Position numbers and translations under genes: made by a program
Assembly (NCBI GenBank): GCA_963575745.1
Contig: CAUYUJ010000345.1
Span: forward strand, 51,133 to 115,132
Source: Prorocentrum cordatum
Taxonomy: Eukaryota > Sar > Dinophyceae > Prorocentrales > Prorocentraceae
Reading direction: 5' to 3'
DNA length: 64,000 bases
Shown here: in pieces, positions 49,524 to 57,765 of the stretch
How the letters are laid out: each line of letters opens with the position of its first letter
Numbering within the stretch: position 1 is the first letter of the stretch
Notes under the pieces: model-generated
Databases searched by the model: none
What the model saw: only the letters and a program-made list of their open reading frames with translations
What the model was told of the DNA's origin: nothing

Positions 49524-50560
49524 GCGCCGTGAAGGAGGCCATGGGCGCGCTGGTGCCCCCGCGCCTGCATAAGAGTTTGGATAAGGCGGCGAAGAGGATG
49601 AAGGACGCGATCGGGGACGTCCGTGGTGGCTGCGCGCTGCGCATGGACAAGTGGGTCGTGAACGTGCGAGCGGAGAGCGCGCTGGCAGAGGGCAGGCTGG
49701 AGGGCCAGGCGCTGGAGTTCTTCTTGAAGGTGGCGAGGCAGTTGTGCGCGGGGTTGGGGCTGCCGACGACTGTGGCTTCGGCAAAGGTAGGCCGGCACGT
49801 TGGTGCGGAGGAGACCCCGGAGCATTTTGCCCGGATTGCGCACAATTGGACGAGCGTGTGGGATGCGACCTCCGTGAGTGACAAGCAGGAGTTGCTAATG
49901 GTCGTCGCCGTGGACCCACTGAGCGGATCTGGTGTCGCGCAGGATTGGATGTTTGTGAGTGTTACGTCTGGTCGGCCGGGGGAGGCGCTCGGGCGAGCCG
50001 AGTCTCTCGCAGTGCTCGTGCACGATCGGGCCCGCAGGGAGGACGTGGCAGGGCGAATCGCCCGGAATATCGACGCACTGCTGCGACCGCTCGGTGCCAG
50101 TGCTGGGCGGCGCCCGCCGGCGGTGGAGTTCGGGGACGCGCCGCGCGTTCGTGTTCCTTCGCAGAGGATCGCCTGCTCGCTCGGGCTTCTGCTGGGCCGT
50201 GTCGGGCGCCTGGCGAATGCGGGCGTGCTGGATGCGTCGGCGGAGTCCTTCGTGCCTGACGTGTGTCGCGTGCTGCGGGGCGCGTTCGCGTCGTTCCGGG
50301 CGGGCGTCGGCGCGCGGGGGGCGCGGGATGTCATGGAGTTGTTGCTTTCGGAGCAGGCATGCCGCGACGTTCTGGGCGCGTTCGGCGTCGTGCCTCGCGC
50401 GGGTGCTTCGGCGCCCAGCGCGACGGGCGCGAGCTTGCCGAGGGCGGCTGTGCCAGGGGAAGCGGCGGGTGAGGCTGGCGAAGAGGAGGGCCTGGAGGGC
50501 GCGTCGACGTTGTCGTTTGCCACGTGGAATATCGCTGGTGGCATCGCTCGGCCGTGGCGC
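49520..50560 (+). CDS. uncharacterised helical domain leading into the EEP nuclease
   Basis: About 330 residues. The region reads KEAMGALVPPRLHKSLDKAA, EFFLKVARQLCAGLGLPT, HFARIAHNWTSVWDATSVSD and QRIACSLGLLLGRVGRLANA. It is mostly helical with no motif I recognise. At the end, STLSFATWNIAGG (~50505-50543) is the first motif of an endonuclease/exonuclease/phosphatase domain, whose remainder is in another frame from about 50560. The continuous GC-rich coding signal suggests that this is part of the same polyprotein. Confidence 0.5.
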
Positions 50561-51234
50561 CGCCCTCCTGGAGCGACCGCGACCAGCGCGCGGCGGTCCT
50601 GGGCGAAGTGCTCCGTTGGAGGCAGGCGCGCGGGGTTGATGTCGTTGCTCTGCAGGAATGCGAGGGCGAGGAGGCGTACAAGGAGCTGGAGGCGGAATTC
50701 CAATTGGTTGGCGTGGCCCCTGCGCACGAGTCCAGGGGGTACGTGCACCTGTACGTGAGGCGCGGTCTGCGCGCGGAAGGCAAGGCTTTGTCAGGGGAGG
50801 ACCCGTGCGTGCTGTGCCGGGTCGAAGTTCCCGTAGGCGGGGGCGCGGGCGGCGCGGGGTGGGTGTACGTGGCCGCGGTCCACTTGCCCGCGGGTGCGGC
50901 ATGGGAGCGGCGTCACGCGATACTTCGGAAGATTACGAGGACTTGCGCGGAAGGTTGCGACCGGCTGCTCATTGTGGGCGACATGAACAGCACGGACTCC
51001 CAGGTGCAGGCCGCTGTGGAGCAGCTGCGTTTGAAGTACACCTGGTACGAGGGTCGTTCTTGGGGCTGCCCCGGGAACAAGTTTTACTCGGGTCTCGGCG
51101 AGAGGGGGGCTGTCGGACAGAGACGGGACCGGGTCATGTTCGGGGCGGAGCTTTGGGCGGAGGTGCATTTGGTAGGGAAGGGGAAAGTGTTCTTCGAGGG
51201 CACGCACATACCCGAACAGCCCAAAGTGGTCTGA
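50524..51234 (+). CDS. EEP (APE-like) endonuclease domain of the Helitron
   Basis: After the WN motif in the previous frame, this frame has GVDVVALQECEGEE (metal-binding Glu, ~50634), VYVAAVHLPAG (~50860), LIVGDMNSTD (Asp at 50980, Asn at 50986) and RRDRVMFG (~51124). These are the EEP motifs in order. EEP nucleases are known in Helentron-type Helitrons. The last motif (SDH plus flanks) is missing from this strand because of a local inversion at 51187-51290. The stop at 51232-51234 lies inside the inverted piece. Residue use before the break looks competent for catalysis. Confidence 0.8.
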   Translation: MEYRWWHRSAVAPPSWSDRDQRAAVLGEVLRWRQARGVDVVALQECEGEEAYKELEAEFQLVGVAPAHESRGYVHLYVRRGLRAEGKALSGEDPCVLCRVEVPVGGGAGGAGWVYVAAVHLPAGAAWERRHAILRKITRTCAEGCDRLLIVGDMNSTDSQVQAAVEQLRLKYTWYEGRSWGCPGNKFYSGLGERGAVGQRRDRVMFGAELWAEVHLVGKGKVFFEGTHIPEQPKVV

Positions 51235-51291
51235 CACATGGAATTCGCAGCCCTCGAAGAACACTTTGGGCTGTTCGGGTATGTGCGTGCC
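51187..51291. repeat. inverted repeat with local inversion in the EEP gene
   Basis: Segment order is A (51187-51200), B' (51201-51228), C (51229-51250), A' (51251-51264), B (51261-51290). A and A' are inverted copies of 'gtgttcttcgaggg'. B' and B are inverted 28-bp copies. On the minus strand this interval reads FHVSDHFGLFGYVRA, the expected EEP end. The plus strand reads out of it and stops. Confidence 0.85.
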
Positions 51292-51720
51292 CACGCGTGC
51301 TTCGGTTCTCGCGAGCATAAGATGAGGGCCCTGGCGCAACGCTGCCGGCTCGCGCTCCAGGCGACGCGCGATCGGTCGCACCGGCTGGAGGGTGCCGAGG
51401 TCCAGAATCGGTTGCAGCAGGGGCGGGAGGCTGCGGCCTTGGCGAGGCAGCAGGCGCAGGACCGAAACCGGGAGGCGAACTTGCGAACGCAGCAACGCGA
51501 GGCAGCCCGAAGACAGCGCCGTCGGGAAGAGCTGGTGTCCGCGGCGTTCGGGCCGCAGAGTTTGTTCGCGTCGGAGCGCCCGGCTCAGCCTCCGCCGAGC
51601 CCTGGAGAGATGGACGTGCCTCGCGTGGATGGTATTCGCGCGGCTTCGTGGGACAGCGTGAGTAGCGTGCCCGTCCGTGGGATGCCGCGGCCTGGCATTC
51701 TTGCTACGTGGTCAGCGTGA
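51238..51720 (+). CDS. coiled-coil linker between EEP and USP domains
   Basis: Resumes after the inversion with EEHFGLFGYVRAHACFGSRE (the EEP end), then a strongly helical Arg/Glu/Gln-rich stretch (about 51320-51530: RALAQRCRLALQATRDR through REAARRQRRREEL) that predicts a coiled coil. It finishes near RGMPRPG, where the USP Cys box starts in a neighbouring frame (HSCYVVSVTQ). The ATG at 51238 lies within the rearranged segment and is unlikely to be a natural start. Confidence 0.55.
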   Translation: MEFAALEEHFGLFGYVRAHACFGSREHKMRALAQRCRLALQATRDRSHRLEGAEVQNRLQQGREAAALARQQAQDRNREANLRTQQREAARRQRRREELVSAAFGPQSLFASERPAQPPPSPGEMDVPRVDGIRAASWDSVSSVPVRGMPRPGILATWSA

Positions 51721-52355
51721 CGCAGCTGATGCTGCGGACGCCTGCCGTCTGGGAGTGGCTTCGATGGCACGCGGAGGGCGATTGCGAGGAGAGGGCCAGT
51801 GGGCGTTGCTGCGTCTGCGGGATGTGGGACACGCACAATCAGTTGGTGTCGCGACGCGGGCAGGGCGGACCCGTGAGCGTGCGGCGGCGAACGAATGTTG
51901 ATAGCGAGGACGTTTTCCTCGGGCAGCCCAGTGAGTTCGACAACGAGTGGCAGCAGCATGATGTGTTTGCGTATTGGGGTAAGCTGATGTCGGCTGCGCG
52001 CCGCGGAGAGGAGTGGGCCGGACGCTTTGCGTCGTGGGACCCCGAGAGCATTCGTGCGACGAACATGCGCGTGACGCACGTGGATCGGATGTTCGGGTTT
52101 GTGATGGAGAAGCGGCAGAAATGCCGTCAGTGCGGGCACTTGTCCGTCTCGTACGAGGCGGAGGATGTTCTGAAGCTGCGGGTCCCCGCGCGGCCCGGCG
52201 GGCCGATGATGTTGTCGGAAATGTACTCCGACTTTTGCGCGCCTGAACAAGTTGAGAAGAGCTGCCCAGCGTGTTGCCGCGCGGATGCCGACCGGGTTTG
52301 GCACGACCAGCAGACGCGACTCATGGCGTGCCGCGCGTTTTGGTGGTTCAATTGA
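51681..52355 (+). CDS. ubiquitin-specific-protease-like domain, N-terminal part
   Basis: HSCYVVSVTQLMLRTPAVWE matches the USP (peptidase C19) Cys box 'N.G.TCY.NS.LQ.L..TP', with the catalytic Cys at 51702-51704. Just upstream, RGLA in the +2 frame completes the usual GL start, so a frame change lies at about 51695. CRQCGHLSVSYE (~52117) and CPACCRADADRV (~52265) give two CxxC pairs, the USP zinc ribbon of the fingers subdomain. The domain would remove ubiquitin from proteins, perhaps stabilising the transposase. It continues in another frame from about 52340. Confidence 0.75.
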   Translation, partial: DAAAWHSCYVVSVTQLMLRTPAVWEWLRWHAEGDCEERASGRCCVCGMWDTHNQLVSRRGQGGPVSVRRRTNVDSEDVFLGQPSEFDNEWQQHDVFAYWGKLMSAARRGEEWAGRFASWDPESIRATNMRVTHVDRMFGFVMEKRQKCRQCGHLSVSYEAEDVLKLRVPARPGGPMMLSEMYSDFCAPEQVEKSCPACCRADADRVWHDQQTRLMACRAFWWFN

Positions 52356-52732
52356 GGAGGGGCCATGAGGCGCGGCAGCCCGTGTGGGTCGAAGAGCAAC
52401 TGAGGCTGCATGGGCTTCCCCAGATGCAGCTGGTTGGCGTTGTGTACCACAATGGTCAAACAGTGCATACCGGTCACTATACGACGTTGTGCCGCGTCCC
52501 TGACGGGGGCTACGTTTTGTTTGACGACGACAAGCCGCCGCGCAGGATGCGAGGCGAGCCGGCGCACGTGAAGCCGAAGGAGGCGTACATGGCGGTGTAC
52601 TGTCGCATGGGGCGCAGTCAGGGGCAGAGCGCCGACGCGGGGGCGCCAGGGGTTGGCGGGGCGCCAGATGAGCAGAGCGGTGGAGGGGGGGGGCGGGGCA
52701 GGCATCGGGGGTGTGGGAGCTGGCGGGAGTGA
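52330..52732 (+). CDS. ubiquitin-specific-protease-like domain, C-terminal part
   Basis: Starts with PRVLVVQLRRG, the conserved USP strand 'P.VLVLQLKRF'. It then reads MQLVGVVYHNGQTVHTGHYT, TLCRVPDGGYVLFDDDK. HTGHYT is the USP His box with the catalytic His, and the DDD stretch follows as in the family. With the Cys box upstream, the catalytic set is complete across the two frames. The C-terminal ~45 residues become Gly-rich. Confidence 0.8.
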
Positions 52733-53972
52733 GGTGACTGGCGTCGGTGGCGGTGGCGCCGGCGGCGCGAGCGCCTCGGGTCTCGGCGCGCGTTGCCGCG
52801 CTGCGGGGCGGCAGCCTGCAGTGGTCGCGGCGGAGAGCGAGGCGGGGTCGAGCGTGCGGGCGCCGGTGCCGGTCCGGGCGGGTGCCCCGCTTACGCCGGA
52901 GCGCGAAGGGGGCGATGGTGTCCTCAGCTCGCCGGCCACGGCCCGGCGCGTGCGGCGGAAGACTCCGGCTTCGCCGTCCGGGGAGATGCGCGGCGTCGAT
53001 GCCGGCGGGGTCGCCGGGAGTGGCGCGGCGACGGCGAAGGGCGGGGTGCTCGGCGCCGCGCGTGCCGTGGGCGCGGCGGGCGGCCCGGGCGCGAGCGGCG
53101 GGGTCGCTGCGGGGTTGGGCTCTGTGCGCGGCGGAGGAGGGGGAGGGGGGGGAGGAGGGGGAGGTGCGGGACGAGGAGGGGGAGGTGTGCGAGGAGGTGG
53201 AGGAGGGGGTGGAGGGGGGTGGGCCGCGGGCTCGCCCGTCGGGGCTGCGCCGCATTCCGCAGCGAGGCGCGCGCGGAGGAAGAGGGCGGCGTCACCGTCT
53301 GGCGCGGGCTGCGCCTCCGCTGGCGACGGAGTCGGTGGTCGCGCCGAGACGAGGCTGGGTGGCGGCGCCAATGGCGCGGTAGAGTCTGGGGACGTTGGCG
53401 GAGGGAACGATGGTGCCGCTGGGAGAGCTGCGCGAGGTGGGGGCGGCCTTGCGAAGCTGCGTGCGGGCGGCAAAGGCCGCGGCAAAGCGGGGGGGCACGC
53501 GGCTGCGTCGGGCGACGCAGAGGTGGCTGGGGAGGAGCCGGGAGTCTGCGCGGGGAGAGGATTGCCGGGGGCGGCCAGGGCGTCCGCGCCAGGGGGGAGA
53601 AAGCCGGAGACTGTGCCAGAGGCAGTGGCTCCGCGCAGGACTGCCCGGCTGGCGGCGCAATCTGCGCCTGGCGCGGTCGCGGGTGAGGGGGCGGGGGCGG
53701 GCGAGGGCGCGTTTGTTCGCGCGGGGGTGCTGCTGCGCCCGAAGCGCGTGGAGCGGGCGGAATCTTCGCGCGGAGGCGGCGCCGACCGAGGGGTGACAGG
53801 TTTCGGTTCAGAAAGGGTCGAGGACTTGGCTGCTTTCCAGCGCGGCCGCGCTCGGGCGGATGCGACGCGCGCGTCGCAGCGGGTGTCGGGGGGGACCCGG
53901 GGGTTGGCCGTGGACATGCAGGGGAATGAGCTGGATCGGTCGGCGGGGTCCGCCTGGCATTCGGGCCGATAG
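52653..53972 (+). CDS. Gly/Ala/Arg-rich C-terminal tail
   Basis: Open, very GC-rich frame of low complexity following the USP domain. It has two copies of a basic motif, ARRVRRKTPASPSG (~52942) and ARRARRKRAASPSG (~53262), which resemble nuclear localisation signals beside SP sites. (GGA)n-type repeats fill 53125-53215. Whether it is translated is uncertain: composition alone would keep frames open, and the junction with the USP frame is unclear. Confidence 0.35.
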   Translation: MAGRQMSRAVEGGGGAGIGGVGAGGSEVTGVGGGGAGGASASGLGARCRAAGRQPAVVAAESEAGSSVRAPVPVRAGAPLTPEREGGDGVLSSPATARRVRRKTPASPSGEMRGVDAGGVAGSGAATAKGGVLGAARAVGAAGGPGASGGVAAGLGSVRGGGGGGGGGGGGAGRGGGGVRGGGGGGGGGWAAGSPVGAAPHSAARRARRKRAASPSGAGCASAGDGVGGRAETRLGGGANGAVESGDVGGGNDGAAGRAARGGGGLAKLRAGGKGRGKAGGHAAASGDAEVAGEEPGVCAGRGLPGAARASAPGGRKPETVPEAVAPRRTARLAAQSAPGAVAGEGAGAGEGAFVRAGVLLRPKRVERAESSRGGGADRGVTGFGSERVEDLAAFQRGRARADATRASQRVSGGTRGLAVDMQGNELDRSAGSAWHSGR

Positions 53973-54019
53973 GACAGGGCTGGGCAAGGATTTTGGGTTT
54001 CGAAGAGGAAATGAAGGGG

Positions 54020-54021
54020 AG

Positions 54022-54064
<43 letters not shown>

Positions 54065-54086
54065 CGTGCGTGCGTGTGTGTGTGTG

Positions 54087-54132
<46 letters not shown>

Positions 54133-54135
54133 TGC
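54020..54135. repeat. (TG)n array 1
   Basis: Nearly pure (TG)n with a few 'cgtgcgtgcg' steps, followed by a G-rich stretch to about 54235. Long Cys/Val frames here are repeat artefacts. Confidence 0.9.
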
Positions 54136-54239
54136 GTGGGGTGTGGTGGAGGGGGGGGGGGGGATGGGATTGGATGGGGGGTGGGGTGGGGGTTGGGGGG
54201 GGGGCGAGGGAGGGCGGGGGGGGGGGGCGCTGAATGAAG

Positions 54240-54460
54240 CAAGGCTGTGCTGCGAGTTGCGACGGACTGGAGCGGAGGCATGGCTGGCCCCGTAGTGCGG
54301 CGGTCCCTCCCCCCTCTGGAGCGCGGGCGCGGAGAGGGGGGTGCGTTGGTTGGAAGGGCTGGATCTCCGCGCTGCGGCGCCGATCGAGTGGTGCATGGCA
54401 GTAGTCAGCGCGGAGATGGGGAGGAATGCGCTGAATCCAGCGGCGTTGCCCGTGTAATGT
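54240..54460. other. GC-rich spacer between (TG)n arrays (diverged copy)
   Basis: About 220 bp of unique GC-rich sequence with weak similarity ('cctcccccctctggagcgc') to the spacers at 54741, 55935 and 56370. Confidence 0.5.
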
Positions 54461-54523
54461 GCATGTGTGTGTGTGTGTGTGTGTTTGTGTGTGTGTGTGC
54501 GTGTGTCTGTGCGTGTTTGTGTG

Positions 54524-54561
<38 letters not shown>

Positions 54562-54707
54562 TGCGTGTGCGTGTGTGTGCGTGCGTGTGTGTGTGTGTGT
54601 GTGTGTGCGTGTGTCTGTGCGTGTTTGAGTGTGTGTGTGTGTGTGTGTGAGAGTGCGTGTGCGTGTGTGTGCGTGCGTGTGTGTGTGTGTGTGTGTGTGG
54701 GCGTGTG

Positions 54708-54739
<32 letters not shown>

Positions 54740-54740
54740 C
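54461..54740. repeat. (TG)n array 2
   Basis: (TG)n with irregular C, A and T interruptions. An internal ~120-bp duplication ('gtgtctgtgcgtgtttg') is visible at 54505 and 54611. Confidence 0.9.
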
Positions 54741-55010
54741 GCTCACGGCGCTGGCGCCGCCTGCGCCCCCCTCCCCTCCTCCCCCCCCCGCCCTTTCCTC
54801 CGGCGCTCCGCGAGGGCGGAGTGGTTGGAGTGGAGGGAGGGCCGGCCCCGAAATGGGGCGGTGCCTCCCCCCTCCGGAGCGCCGGCAGGGAGGGCGGGGA
54901 GGGGGAGGGGGGGCGCGCGGAGGCGGCAGAGGGTCGCGGGGGTGGAGAGCGCTGACCAGCGTGGGGATCGGTTTGTAAGGGCGACGTCATCAGTGTGTCC
55001 GTGTCCGTGG
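54741..55010. repeat. GC-rich spacer, copy 1
   Basis: Starts 'ggcgctggcgccgcctgcgc'. It contains 'ggcgctccgcgagggcggag' and 'agggccggccccg', and it ends near 'gtgtccgtgtccgtg'. It recurs at 55935-56190 and 56369-56635. Confidence 0.85.
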
Positions 55011-55200
55011 GTGTTGTGTGTGTCTGTGTGTGTCTGTGTGTGTTGTGCGTCTGGGAGGTGTGTGTGCTCGTGTGTGTGTGTGTGTGTGCGTGCCTGTGTC
55101 TGTCTTTGTCCGTGTGTGTATGTGTGTGTGTGTGTGTGCGTGCGTGCGTGCGTGTGTGTGTGTGTGTGTGTGTAAGTGTGTGTGTGTGTGTGTGTGCGTT

Positions 55201-55238
<38 letters not shown>

Positions 55239-55934
55239 TGCGTGTGTGTGTGTGTGTGTGCTCGTCTTTGTATGCGTTTATGTGCATGTGTGTGTGCGTG
55301 TGTGTATGCGTGCAAGTGTGATTATGTGTGTGTGCGCGCGCGTGTGTGTGTGTGTCTGCGTGTGTATGTGTGCGTGTGTGCATGTGTGTGCGTGTGTGTG
55401 TCTGCGTGTGTGTGTGTGTGCTTGTGCGCGTCTGTGTGTGTGTGCGTGTGTGTTTATGTTTGCGTGTGTGTGGATGTGCGTCTGTGCTTGTTTACGTGTG
55501 CGTGTATGCGCATGTGCTTGCGCGTGTGTGTGTGTGTGTGTGTTCGGGTGCGTGTGCGTATGTGTGTGTGTGTGTGCGTGTGTGTGTGCGTGCGTGTGTG
55601 TGTGTGTGTGTGTGCGTGCGTGCGTGCGTGGGTGTGCGTGTGTATGTGTGCGTCTCTGTGCATGTGTGTGCGTGTGTGTGCGTGTGTGTGTGTGTGCGTG
55701 TGTGTATGTGTGTTTGTGCGCGTCTGTGTGTGTGTGTGTGCGGGTGTGTTTATGTTTGCGTGTATGTGCATGTGTGTGTGTGTGTGCGTGTTTACGTGTG
55801 CGTGTATGCGCATGTGCTTGCTTGCGTGTGTGTGTGTGTGTGTGTGTGTGTTCGGTTGCGTGTGCGTGTGTGTGCGTGTGTGTGCGTGTGTGTGTGCGTG
55901 GGTGTGCGTGTGTGCGTGTGTGTGTGCGTGCGCG
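55011..55934. repeat. (TG)n array 3
   Basis: About 920 bp of interrupted (TG)n with higher-order duplication: 'gtttatgtttgcgtgt' at 55450 and 55746, and 'gcgtgtatgcgcatgtgctt' at 55500 and 55800, giving a ~300-bp superrepeat. Confidence 0.9.
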
Positions 55935-56190
55935 CACGGTGCTGGCGCCGCCTGCGCCCCCCTCCCCTCCTCCCCCTCCGCCCTTTCCTCCGGCGCTCCG
56001 CGAGGGCGGAGTGGACGGAGTGGAGGGAGGGCCGGCCCCGACATGGGGCGGTGCCTCCCCCCTCCGGAGCGACGGCGGGATGAGCGGGGGGGCGGGGCGC
56101 GCAGGGGCGGCAGGGGGGTCGCGGGGGCGGAGAGCGCTAACCAGTGTGGGGATCGGTGTGTAAGTGCGACGTCGTCAGTGTGTCCGTGTC
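55935..56190. repeat. GC-rich spacer, copy 2
   Basis: Same sequence as the spacer at 54741 with substitutions and altered C/G runs. It ends at 'tgtccgtgtctgtgg', where (TG)n resumes. Confidence 0.85.
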
Positions 56191-56368
56191 TGTGGATTGC
56201 GGGTGTGTGTGTGTGTGTGTGTGCGTGTGTGTGTGTGTGTGTGCGTGTGCGTGTCTGGCAGGTGTGTGTGGGCGCGCGTGTGTGTGTGTGTGTGGCTGTG
56301 TCTGCGTTTGTTTGTGTGTGTGTGTGTGAGCGTGTGTGTGTGCGTTTGTGTGCGTGTGTGCGCGCGCG
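56191..56368. repeat. (TG)n array 4
   Basis: Short interrupted (TG)n array between spacer copies 2 and 3. Confidence 0.85.
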
Positions 56369-56635
56369 GTGCTGGCGCCGCCCGCGCCCCCCCCCCCCCC
56401 CTCCCCCCCCTCCCCATCCTCCCTCCCCCCCGGCGCTCCGCGAGGGCGGAGTGGTTGGAGTGGAGGGAGGGCCGGCCCCGACATGGGGCGGTGCCACCCC
56501 CCTCCGGAGCGCCGGCGGGAAGGGGGGGGGCGGGGTGCGCGGGGGCGCGAGGATTTCGCGGGGGATTGAGAGCGCTGAGCAGCGGGGGGATGGGTTTGTG
56601 AGTGCGAAGGCGTCGGTCCGTCTGTATCTGTAGAT
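56369..56635. repeat. GC-rich spacer, copy 3
   Basis: Third copy of the GC-rich spacer, with an expanded C-run at 56390-56402 and a diverged right end ('aggatttcgcgggg'). Confidence 0.85.
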
Positions 56636-56786
56636 GTTTGCGTTTGTGTGTGTGTGTGTGTGTGTCTGGCAGGCATGTGTGTGTGTGTGTGCGTGTGTGT
56701 GTGTGTGTGGCCGCGTCTGTGTGTATGTGTGTGTGCGTGTGCGTGTGGGTGTGTCTGTGTCTGTGTCTGTGTTAGTGTCTGTATGC

Positions 56787-56817
<31 letters not shown>

Positions 56818-57020
56818 TGCTTGTTTTTTTTTTTGTGTGTGTGTGTTTGAGTGCGTGTGTGTGCGTGTGTGTGTGCGTGTGTGTGTGTGTGTGCGCGTGC
56901 GTGTGTGTGCATGTGTGTGCGTGAGGGGTGCCGGTGCGTGAGTGAGCGCGCGTGGTTGTGAGTGCGTGCGCGCGTGAGATTGTATTTATTCGCGTGCGCG
57001 CGTATGTGCGTGCGCGCGCT
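56636..57020. repeat. (TG)n array 5 with (CG)n and T-run
   Basis: Interrupted (TG)n including 'gcgcgcgcgcgcgcg' at 56785 and a T-run at 56824. It decays into 'gcgtgcgcgc' mixtures by 57020. Confidence 0.85.
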
Positions 57021-57238
57021 CGTGCCCGGTGCGTTGCCGCGCCGGCTGACGTCGATCCTATTTTCGCATGCTTGTCCATTTGTACATGTCTACATACAGG
57101 TGCGCTGCCACGGAAGCATCGCTCTCGCGCGCTGGAAGACGCCTTGAAACTCATACATGTATGTGTTCATTCTATTATTGGAAATAAATTCACCGTGCGC
57201 ATTCGAGACATATGCATGGACTTATGACACGTGGCTAG
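57021..57238. other. right end of the GC-rich island (candidate Helitron terminus)
   Basis: Non-repetitive ~215 bp containing 'acatgtctacatacag', 'aaactcatacatgtatg' and 'ggaaataaattc', and ending 'cacgtggctag' directly before the host hairpin block. It could be the element's 3' end (CTRR-type CTAG). A stable subterminal hairpin is not obvious. Confidence 0.4.
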
Positions 57239-57576
57239 GAGCTCTACGAGGTCCCCGGCGGTAACCAGGTTGACGGTTTACCGCCGGCGCCCAGTTGTTT
57301 TTTTTTCGTGTCGACATGAAGATGGTTCCTCCAAGTGTTTTGATAGTAAAAGTGCGCCTAGAGAGCTCATACTAAGACAGAGAGGCCCTCATAGTCGTTT
57401 ACAGGTGCGAACATCGCTTTTCACTCAAATGACTTTGTCAATCTCTTCAAAAAAAATTGCAAAACCACCCAAAAGTTATCACTTTGTCCTTTCTGGCCGG
57501 GTCGACCAACTAGCTCCACCCCGCGCCGGAATTCCTCTAGTTAGCTCATCGATGCCGAGAGCTCTACGAGGTATTC
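57239..57576. repeat. hairpin end plus block M (variant a)
   Basis: A forward hairpin module (57250-57292) is fused at 'cagttgtttttttt' to a reverse variant-a body that ends 'gagctctacgaggta' near 57573. Confidence 0.7.
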
Positions 57577-57765
57577 GGCTCGGGTGGAGCAAGTAACTCG
57601 TAGAGCTTGCCTTAGCAAGTTGTTGCTGGATGCTTACGAGTAATTCTGGGGCGCTGGAGAGCTAGTTGGCAAGAAAAATCTCGACTGATCTTTTGCTGAC
57701 TTTTGGTCGGTTAAAAATATTGTTCTCAATTTGACAATTTTTCCCCCCCCCCCCCGTAACCTCGT
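57577..57765 (+). repeat. block H, forward, truncated
   Basis: 'actcgtagagcttgccttag' start, then 'gctggagagctagttggcaa', cut at 'caatttttccccc'. A C-run (57741-57755) joins it to block L. Confidence 0.65.

Larger units (their letters stand above)
32281..57238 (+). mobile_element. giant Helitron-like element / GC-rich island
   Basis: About 25 kb of GC-rich DNA bounded on both sides by the repeat mosaic. It contains, in order, polypyrimidine/polypurine arrays, G-rich DNA, a 93-bp repeat array, a continuous set of Helitron protein domains (36.0-52.7 kb) and (GT)n arrays. The Rep HUH motif (44288-44296), the paired Tyr motif (45529-45543) and the helicase identify a Helitron-class rolling-circle transposon. 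The limits are inferred from where the surrounding repeats stop. The right end reads 'gacacgtggctag', so a CTRR-type terminus (CTAG) is possible. The left end is unresolved, and low-complexity parts may be separate. Confidence 0.65.

Noticed and set aside
52924-57154. Minus-strand Thr/His and plus-strand Cys/Val frames of several hundred residues
   Set aside because: They are translations of (TG)n/(CA)n arrays.
57183-57190. AATAAA-like sequence as a polyadenylation signal
   Set aside because: It is a single short match with no defined upstream transcript, and the signal is not reliable in the suspected host group.
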